Positions 1-4,912 of a stretch of DNA of 8,996 bases are shown one piece after another. The notes under the pieces were generated by a model. That model saw only the letters and a program-made list of their open reading frames with translations. It had not been told where the DNA came from and searched no databases. Source of the stretch: Actinomycetes bacterium (GTDB lineage Bacteria > Actinomycetota > Acidimicrobiia > Acidimicrobiales > Palsa-688). Within the stretch, counting starts at the first letter, position 1. The number at the start of each line of letters is the position of its first letter. The stretch spans positions 1 to 8,996 of the forward strand of contig JAKAQB010000109.1 of the NCBI GenBank assembly GCA_021811865.1, written 5' to 3'. Position numbers and translations under genes: made by a program.

Positions 1-196
1 GTGGTGGCTGTCCTTCGTGCGGAGCATCCCGGCACCCGGTCCTGGCGCGGCCACCGGGCGCGAGAGCGGCCGGCGAACCGGACGCGACGAATCGGGCCGA
101 CCGGTCGCCACGAGCACACGCCGGCTGCCGGGCCCGCATCCCACCGCACCCGCCGGGTCGTCGCCCGGTTCGGGCGCGCCCGGGCACCGTGCCGCC
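1..196. other. Unassigned GC-rich segment downstream of the dehydrogenase gene
   Basis: No gene can be supported here. Several frames on both strands lack stop codons, as expected by chance at this GC content, but their translations are Arg/Pro/Gly-rich and match no family I know. On the minus strand an ATG at 27-25 opens a frame beginning MLRTKDSHH that runs off the window edge. It could be the start of a further gene in the leftward operon, but nine residues without a clear ribosome site are not enough to call it. I see no hairpin followed by a T-run, so no intrinsic terminator is evident after the dehydrogenase gene. Confidence 0.5.
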
Positions 197-1198
197 TCAG
201 AGCTCGAGAACCACCTTGCCCCGCCGGCCGACAGGGTTGCGGAGCACCTCCAGGGCCTGCTGCCACTCTTCGAGCGGGAAGCGGTGGGTCACGAGGAACG
301 ACGGGTCGAAGGTGCCCGAGCCGACGAGCGAGGCGACCTCTCCGAAGGCGCTCGAGGTGTAGCTGAAGCTGGCGTGGACGGTGAGATCCCGGTTCACCAT
401 GTCGTCGCCGGCCACCGGCGTCGTCTCCCCGTGGCTCGGGAGCCCGAGCAGCAGCACGACGCCGCCCCGGCGGGCCGAGCCGAGGGCCGCTCCGACGGCC
501 GGTGAGGTCCCGGCCGCCTCGATCACGAGGTCGTACTCGCCCCGCCCGCCCTCTTGCGGGTTCCGAAAGGCATCGGCCCCCGCCTGCATCGCGAGCTCGG
601 CCTGGGCGCGGCGCGCACCGACGAGGTCGACCACCGCCGGCGACCACAGCCGGGCGAGCAACAGGGCGAGGAGCCCGACGGTGCCGTCGCCGATGACGAG
701 CACCCGCCATCCCGGGAGCGGCCGAGCCCGCGTGAGGGCCTGGTAGACGACCGCCGAGGGCTCCACCAGGCACGCCGCCGTCTTGTCGACCGCCGGGTCG
801 AGGCGGTGGACGAGCCGCGTCGGGACGCAGATGTCGCCGGCAGCGGCGCCGTCGCGTGTGAAGCCGATCTCGTCGTAGACCTCACAGAGGTTGGTACGAC
901 CCTGCCGGCAGCGCTCGCAGCGCCCGCAGGGGACGACGCCTTCGGCGACGACGACCTCGGCGGTCGCGTCCGGTCCACCGGCCTCGATCACGCCGCACCA
1001 CTCGTGCCCGAGCACGAGCGGGTACCTCACGTAGGCCGGGTCGATCGCTCCGTCGACGATCTCGAGGTCGGTCCCGCAGAGGCCGACGACCCGTGGCTGG
1101 ACCCGCACCTCCCCCCCGCCCGGAACCGGGGTGGTGCGCTCCTCGAGGGAGACCTCGCCCGGGCCGGCGACGACGAGGGCCCGGCCGGTGGCGGTCAC
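197..1198 (-). CDS. Zinc-dependent medium-chain alcohol/polyol dehydrogenase
   Basis: This 333-residue protein is a cytosolic MDR-superfamily dehydrogenase of the threonine/sorbitol dehydrogenase type, which oxidises a secondary alcohol or sugar hydroxyl with NAD(P)+. Catalytic-zinc residues are visible at C41 (GLCGTD), H65-E66 (LGHEWCG) and E146 (LVEPSAV). The structural-zinc set is C91, C94, C97 and C105 (PCGRCERC...NLC). The Rossmann glycine motif is GDGTVG at 170-175. After the second strand comes GARR (194-197), with arginines where an NAD-specific enzyme usually has an acidic residue, so NADP use is possible. Length is typical, although the segment between GHE and the structural-zinc loop is shorter than usual. 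It starts with GTG, overlapping the iclR stop by four bases (GTGA), so the two genes are translationally coupled. The substrate is unknown. The context of a sugar importer and a sugar-acid dehydratase suggests a sugar or sugar acid. Confidence 0.93.
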   Translation of the reverse strand: MTATGRALVVAGPGEVSLEERTTPVPGGGEVRVQPRVVGLCGTDLEIVDGAIDPAYVRYPLVLGHEWCGVIEAGGPDATAEVVVAEGVVPCGRCERCRQGRTNLCEVYDEIGFTRDGAAAGDICVPTRLVHRLDPAVDKTAACLVEPSAVVYQALTRARPLPGWRVLVIGDGTVGLLALLLARLWSPAVVDLVGARRAQAELAMQAGADAFRNPQEGGRGEYDLVIEAAGTSPAVGAALGSARRGGVVLLLGLPSHGETTPVAGDDMVNRDLTVHASFSYTSSAFGEVASLVGSGTFDPSFLVTHRFPLEEWQQALEVLRNPVGRRGKVVLEL

Positions 1199-2058
1199 CG
1201 GCGCCCGACCGGACGCGGGAGCGCCCCGAGCGAGGGAGGCGGCAGCTGGGCGATCCGGCCGCCCAGCTCCTGAGTGAGCCGGTCGGCGTACTCCCGGACG
1301 GTCTGGCCGATGTGGAGCACCCGCGAGGCGGACGCCTCGGCTCTGATCCCCGTGACGCTCACGGCCCCGAGGCAGCGGTTCTGGTGGTCGGTGAAGGCGG
1401 CGCCGATGCAGAAGACCCCCTCGGCGTCCTCCTCGTCGTCGATGGCGAAGCCGCGCGCCCTCGTCTCCTCGAGGTCGGCCAAGAGGGCCTCGACGTCGGT
1501 GATGGTCAAGCGGGTGTGGGGCACGAGGCCCTCGGCCTTGCAGATGGTCCGCACCCTGTCCTCGTCGTAGGTGGCGAGGATCGCCTTGCCCGCCGCGCTC
1601 GCATGGGGGGCCTCCCGGCAGCCGAGGGGTGCGTGGAAACGGACGGTGCCCGGGCCGTCCACCCGTTCGAGGAAGACCGGGCAGCCGTCGTCGACCACCG
1701 CCACCCGGGAGGTGAGGCTGGTGACGGCGGTGAGCTCGCGCAGCAGGGGCCGGCTGATCTCGGCCACCGGCAGCTGCTGGGCGACGAGGTCTCCGAAGCG
1801 CATGAGGCTCATGCCGAGGAAGTAGCGCGGCCCGGGGCGCTCCTCGCGGAGGAAGCCGTGGGCGAGGAGCGTCTTCAGCAGGTTGAATGCGGTGCTCTTG
1901 GCGACCCCGAGAGCCTCGGCCGCTCCGTTCAAAGTGAGTCCCTCCGGCCCGGCCTCGGCCGCCCGGTCCACAAGTCGCAGCGCCCGGTCGACGCTTTGCA
2001 CCCCCTGGATCCGCCCGTTCAGTTCCGTCGTTCGTTCATCTCGCACGTTGTTTGACAA
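1195..2058 (-). CDS. IclR-family transcriptional regulator
   Basis: This 287-residue protein has the IclR layout. An N-terminal winged helix-turn-helix covers about residues 20-85, opening QSVDRALRLVD, with the recognition-helix region LGVAKSTAFNLLKTL around 50-64. A C-terminal effector-binding domain covers about 95-267, including SRVAVVDDGCPVFLERVDG and the family hallmark HASAAGKAILA at 152-162. Family members act as dimers or tetramers and usually control an adjacent catabolic operon in response to a small acid or sugar-derived ligand. The chosen start is TTG at 2058; a GTG four codons in (2046) is equally possible, and neither has a convincing Shine-Dalgarno. The TTG lies inside a palindromic operator candidate, so autoregulation is likely (inference). 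It is divergent from the U32-like/dehydratase/transporter operon and shares a transcript with the dehydrogenase. The proline-rich C-terminal tail past residue 270 is not part of the domain. Confidence 0.93.
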   Translation of the reverse strand: MSNNVRDERTTELNGRIQGVQSVDRALRLVDRAAEAGPEGLTLNGAAEALGVAKSTAFNLLKTLLAHGFLREERPGPRYFLGMSLMRFGDLVAQQLPVAEISRPLLRELTAVTSLTSRVAVVDDGCPVFLERVDGPGTVRFHAPLGCREAPHASAAGKAILATYDEDRVRTICKAEGLVPHTRLTITDVEALLADLEETRARGFAIDDEEDAEGVFCIGAAFTDHQNRCLGAVSVTGIRAEASASRVLHIGQTVREYADRLTQELGGRIAQLPPPSLGALPRPVGRR

Positions 2059-2062
2059 TAAC
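2047..2062. promoter_or_regulatory. Operator candidate O1 over the iclR start
   Basis: A 6-4-6 inverted repeat, GTTGTT-TGAC-AATAAC, with one mismatch between arms, is followed at once by GAAC. It covers the proposed TTG start of iclR. The same element in inverted orientation occurs at 2190-2209, with 16 of 20 positions identical when O1 plus GAAC is compared with that site's reverse complement. That the adjacent IclR protein binds it is inference from position and symmetry. Confidence 0.5.
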
Positions 2063-2119
2063 GAACAGCGGCCCTACCGGGCGACTCTTTCTCCGCCGGC
2101 TCCCGGTGGCGAGACCTAG

Positions 2120-2148
2120 AAGATACTTTCGCCAAATAGTGTTGACAG
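2120..2148 (-). promoter_or_regulatory. Candidate leftward promoter for iclR-dehydrogenase
   Basis: On the minus strand CTGTCA (2148-2143) and TATCTT (2125-2120) are separated by 17 bases, each matching four of six positions of the vegetative -35/-10 consensus. Transcription would start near 2113. The -35 lies back-to-back on the rightward -35 TTGACA, so the two promoters could compete for polymerase. The match is weak and this is a tentative call. Confidence 0.3.
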
Positions 2149-2171
2149 GTCTTTCCGTCCGGACGTAGTGT
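2142..2171 (+). promoter_or_regulatory. Rightward vegetative promoter of the U32-like/dehydratase operon
   Basis: A perfect -35 hexamer TTGACA (2142-2147) is followed after 18 bases by TAGTGT (2166-2171), an actinobacterial-style TAnnnT -10. It lies in the AT-richer gap before the operon. The expected start of transcription is about 2177-2180, giving a leader of about 60 nt. The spacer contains a perfect 10-bp palindrome, CGTCCGGACG (2156-2165). Operator O2 lies just downstream of the expected start, a position that suits repression. Confidence 0.6.
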
Positions 2172-2202
2172 TCGTGTATTACAAATCACGTTCGTTATTA
2201 CC
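2170..2202 (+). repeat. Direct repeat of GTTCGT(G)TATTAC, 20-bp period
   Basis: GTTCGTGTATTAC (2170-2182) and GTTCGTTATTACC (2190-2202) share GTTCGT plus TATTAC and differ by one inserted G. Their starts are exactly 20 bp apart, close to two helical turns, so both would present the same DNA face. The copies overlap the rightward -10/start region and O2. They may be half-sites for the same regulator (inference). Confidence 0.45.
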
Positions 2203-2209
2203 GAATAAC
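2190..2209. promoter_or_regulatory. Operator candidate O2 downstream of the rightward start site
   Basis: The core is a perfect inverted repeat, GTTATT-ACCG-AATAAC (2194-2209), preceded by GTTC. The first ten bases, GTTCGTTATT (2190-2199), are the exact reverse complement of AATAACGAAC at 2057-2066 in O1. An overlapping TTCG-N7-CGAA symmetry (2191-2205) is also present. It lies about 15-30 bases past the predicted transcription start, where a bound repressor would block polymerase. IclR as the binding protein is inferred. Confidence 0.55.
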
Positions 2210-2222
2210 CCGAGGCGGGACG

Positions 2223-2229
2223 AAGGGGG
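2223..2229 (+). promoter_or_regulatory. Ribosome binding site for the U32-like gene
   Basis: AAGGGGG ends eight bases before the GTG at 2238. This supports that GTG as the start of the first gene of the rightward operon. Confidence 0.6.
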
Positions 2230-2237
2230 TGGCCTGA

Positions 2238-3185
2238 GTGTTCGGTGACGACTTCCTCGCCGCCAAGGGATACTCCACCGAGGCCGAGCCGGCCGAGAGC
2301 GAGAAGCGCTTCCCGGACGGGGCGCACTTTCGCGTCGAGATCCCGAGCGTCGAGGGCCCGAGGGTCCTGGAGGCGGTCGTCGAGGCGGCGCAGCGCTTCG
2401 GCATCACGGTCAACCGGGTGTCGCAGGGAAGCGGGGCCATGCTGCTCAGCTCCGCCGAGATCCGCGAGATGGTGGAGCTCGGAGCAGAGCAGGCGCTCGA
2501 GGTCTCCCTGTTCGTCGGGCCCCGCCAGGAGTACGACATCGGCAACCACTCCCGGGCGCTCGACGGAGCCTCCTTGGCCGGCCAGCAACGCTCCGTGCGG
2601 CAGCTGCGCTACGCCCTCGAGGACGTCGCCCGGGCCGCCGACCTCGGCATACGGAGCTTCCTCATCGCCGACATCGGCCTGCTGAGCGTCCTGCACGAGC
2701 TGCAGCAGGGCGGCGTCCTCCCGGCCGACATCGTCTGGAAGGTGTCGGTGATGCAGGCGCCGTCGAACCCGGCCTCGCTCCGGGTCATCGCCGACCTCGG
2801 CGCCTCGACCGCCAACATCCCCTCCGACACCTCGCTCGGGGAGCTGGCGGAGTTCCGAACGGCTTCCTCCATTCCGCTCGACCTGTACGTCGAGTCGCCC
2901 GACGCCATGGCCGGGGTCGTCCGGGGCCAGGAGATGCAGGACCTCATCCGGGTGGGCGCTCCGCTCTATGTGAAGTTCGGTCTGCGCAACTCCCGCCCGC
3001 TCTACCCCTCGGGCGAGCACCTCGTCGCCGAAGCCTCGGCCATCGCCCGCGAGAAGGTCCACCGTGCCGCCGTCGCCCTCGAGTGGGTGCAACGGCTGGC
3101 ACCCGAGCTCGTCCAGTCCAAGCCGGGAGCGACCGGGCTCGGAGTCCCGACGAGCACGTCCGGCTGGTCGCCCGATGCCGTCTGA
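2238..3185 (+). CDS. U32 peptidase-like TIM-barrel protein, cysteine-free
   Basis: This 315-residue soluble protein has alternating strand/helix segments typical of a TIM barrel and resembles actinobacterial proteins usually labelled U32 family peptidase, from memory rather than a search. Segments that look conserved are FRVEIPSVEGPR (31-42), NRVSQGSGAMLL (59-70), FVGPR (92-96), FLIADIGLL (141-149), WKVSVMQAP (167-175), LDLYVESPD (214-222) and YVKFGLRN (244-251). It has no cysteine at all, so it cannot hold the Cys-ligated Fe-S cluster of the U32 RNA/ubiquinone hydroxylases (RlhA, TrhP, UbiU/V), and proteolysis is not evident either. No signal peptide or membrane segment is seen. GTG start with a good ribosome site. 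Its 3' end overlaps the dehydratase gene by 11 nt, so the two are probably made together. A lyase, isomerase or aldolase-like role in the pathway is possible but unproven. The last 20 residues look disordered. Confidence 0.85.
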   Translation: MFGDDFLAAKGYSTEAEPAESEKRFPDGAHFRVEIPSVEGPRVLEAVVEAAQRFGITVNRVSQGSGAMLLSSAEIREMVELGAEQALEVSLFVGPRQEYDIGNHSRALDGASLAGQQRSVRQLRYALEDVARAADLGIRSFLIADIGLLSVLHELQQGGVLPADIVWKVSVMQAPSNPASLRVIADLGASTANIPSDTSLGELAEFRTASSIPLDLYVESPDAMAGVVRGQEMQDLIRVGAPLYVKFGLRNSRPLYPSGEHLVAEASAIAREKVHRAAVALEWVQRLAPELVQSKPGATGLGVPTSTSGWSPDAV

Positions 3186-4902
3186 GCACCTGCGCAGCGC
3201 CCGCTGGTTCGAGGGCGACGACGAGGTGGCCCTCCTCCACCGGGTTGCCATGACCTCGGTCGGGGCCGAGGTCGACCGCGCGGCCGACCGGCCCGTGATC
3301 GGCATCGCCCACAGCGCGAGCGACCTCAACCCCTGCAACCTGCCGCTCGGGGAGCTGACCGAGGCGGTCCGGGAGGGTGTGCTCGCAGCAGGCGGGATCC
3401 CGGTCGTGTTCCCGACCCTCTCGCTCGGCGAGGATCTCATGAAGCCGAGTGCCATGCTGTACCGCAACCTCCTCGCCATCGAGGTGGAGGAGGCGCTCCG
3501 CTCCTACCCGATCGACGGAGCCGTCCTGCTCGCCAACTGCGACAAGACGGTGCCGGCCTCGGTCATGGGCGCCATCAGCGCCGACCTGCCGAGCATCGTG
3601 GTGACGGGCGGCACCCGCCAGCCGGCCGTCTTCCAGGGACGGCGGATCGGGACCGGCACCGACCTCTGGCGCATCACAGAGGACAGGCGTGCCGGCCTCG
3701 TCGACGACGAGGCCTGGGCCGAGCTCGAGCGCAGCCTCACCTGCGGCCTCGGGGCCTGCAACACGATGGGGACGGCCGCCACGATGGCCATCGTCACCGA
3801 GGCCCTCGGTCTCAGCCTTCCCGGGACGAGCACGATCCCCGCCGGGACCCCAGAGCGCCGGGCGGCCGCCCGGGAGGCCGGCAGCAGAGCGGTCGAGCTC
3901 GTGGCGGAGCAGCTCCGGCCGAGCGTCCTGCTCACGGCGGAGTCGTTCGCCAACGCCGTCAGGGTCCTGCACGCCCTCGGGGGCTCGAGCAACGCTGTCA
4001 TCCACCTGACAGCGATGGCCGGGCGGGCCGGTGTCCACCTCGAGCTCGACGACTTCGCCCGGCTCGGCAAGGACGTTCCCGTCCTCGTCGACGTCGAGCC
4101 GTCCGGGACCGCTCTCATCCCGGACCTGCACGACTCGGGGGGGCTGCCGGCGGTGCTGGCCGAGATCGCCGGCCTGCTGGATCTCTCTTCGAAGACGGTG
4201 GGCGGCGACATCGCCTCCATCGTCGCCAGCGCCCCGGCTGCCGGGCCGGTCATCCGACCGATGGCCGAGCCGCTCAAAGAGGCCGGGGCCTTCGCCGTCC
4301 TCCGGGGCAGCCTGGCGCCCGACGGCGCCGTCGTTCGGACCTCGACGGCCTCGCCGGGGCTGTTCCTCCACGAGGGGCCTGCAGTCGTGTTCGACGGCTA
4401 CGACGACATGAGGCGGCGCATCGACGAGCCCAATCCGCACCTGAGCGAGCAGAGCGTGCTCGTGCTGCGCGGGTGCGGACCGGTCGGCGGTCCCGGCATG
4501 CCCGAGTGGGGCATGATCCCGATACCCGCCGTCCTCGCCAAGCAGGGCGTGCGAGACATGGTGCGGGTCACCGATGCCCGGATGAGCGGTACCTCCTACG
4601 GCACCGTCGTGCTCCACGTGGCACCGGAGGCAGCCGTCGGCGGCCCGCTCGCGCTGGTCCTCGACGGGGACCCCATCCGGGTCGACGTCGAGGGCGGCAC
4701 CGTCGAGCTCCTCGTCGACGAGGACGAGCTCACCCGCCGGCGGGCCGGCTGGTCTCCGCCGCGCTGGCCCGAGCTGCGGGGATGGGTGGCGTTGTACCGA
4801 AAGTGCGTGACACAGGCGCCGGCCGGTTGCGACCTCGACTTCCTCGAGGCGCCCACCCCGGCACACCGGGTCGTAGTCGAGCCAGTTGTAGGCCGTTCCT
4901 AA
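3175..4902 (+). CDS. IlvD/Edd-family dehydratase, sugar-acid type
   Basis: This 575-residue protein is a cytosolic Fe-S dehydratase of the dihydroxy-acid/sugar-acid dehydratase family. These enzymes remove water from an aldonate such as L-arabonate or D-xylonate to give a 2-keto-3-deoxy acid. Expected [2Fe-2S] ligands are C54 (NPCN), C122 (NCDKT) and C195 (GACNTMGTAATMA). Expected Mg ligands are E86 (SLGE), D123 and E444 (GMPEWGM), with K124 as the carbamylated lysine and S471 (ARMSGTSYG) as the catalytic serine. Spacing agrees with what I recall of Rhizobium L-arabonate dehydratase, with a constant offset in each domain. The C-terminal WVALYRKCVTQAPAGCDLDF segment also points to the sugar-acid subgroup rather than branched-chain amino-acid IlvD. 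C434 in the RGCGPVG loop is unusual. The ATG at 3175 was chosen over an upstream in-frame start at 3064 because homology starts there. It overlaps the previous gene by 11 nt and lacks its own Shine-Dalgarno. The exact substrate is unknown. Confidence 0.93.
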   Translation: MPSEHLRSARWFEGDDEVALLHRVAMTSVGAEVDRAADRPVIGIAHSASDLNPCNLPLGELTEAVREGVLAAGGIPVVFPTLSLGEDLMKPSAMLYRNLLAIEVEEALRSYPIDGAVLLANCDKTVPASVMGAISADLPSIVVTGGTRQPAVFQGRRIGTGTDLWRITEDRRAGLVDDEAWAELERSLTCGLGACNTMGTAATMAIVTEALGLSLPGTSTIPAGTPERRAAAREAGSRAVELVAEQLRPSVLLTAESFANAVRVLHALGGSSNAVIHLTAMAGRAGVHLELDDFARLGKDVPVLVDVEPSGTALIPDLHDSGGLPAVLAEIAGLLDLSSKTVGGDIASIVASAPAAGPVIRPMAEPLKEAGAFAVLRGSLAPDGAVVRTSTASPGLFLHEGPAVVFDGYDDMRRRIDEPNPHLSEQSVLVLRGCGPVGGPGMPEWGMIPIPAVLAKQGVRDMVRVTDARMSGTSYGTVVLHVAPEAAVGGPLALVLDGDPIRVDVEGGTVELLVDEDELTRRRAGWSPPRWPELRGWVALYRKCVTQAPAGCDLDFLEAPTPAHRVVVEPVVGRS

Positions 4903-4910
4903 GGGAGGGG
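4903..4910 (+). promoter_or_regulatory. Ribosome binding site for the solute-binding protein
   Basis: GGGAGGGG immediately follows the dehydratase stop and lies two bases from the ATG at 4913, with core GGAGG four bases away. The spacing is short, but the site is the strongest within the operon, and extra translation of the binding protein over the permeases would be usual for an importer. The other in-frame ATG at 4946 has no such site. Confidence 0.55.
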
Positions 4911-4912
4911 AA

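Noticed and set aside
171..182. Perfect 12-base palindrome CGGGCGCGCCCG downstream of the dehydrogenase gene
   Set aside because: It has no loop and no T-run, so it is not a terminator, and pure G/C palindromes of this size are unremarkable at this composition.
2178..2237. Leader of the rightward operon considered as a riboswitch or attenuator
   Set aside because: It is only about 60 nt with no recognisable aptamer fold or terminator stem; the visible symmetry is better explained as protein-binding sites.
3064..3174. Upstream in-frame ATG that would lengthen the dehydratase by 37 residues
   Set aside because: The extra residues are Ser/Arg/Pro-rich out-of-frame reading of the U32-like gene and are not family-like; the ATG at 3175 fits the family length.
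2019..3479. A 486-codon minus-strand open frame running across the divergent promoter region
   Set aside because: It reads through the AT-rich control region and opposite two convincing genes, with no family features.
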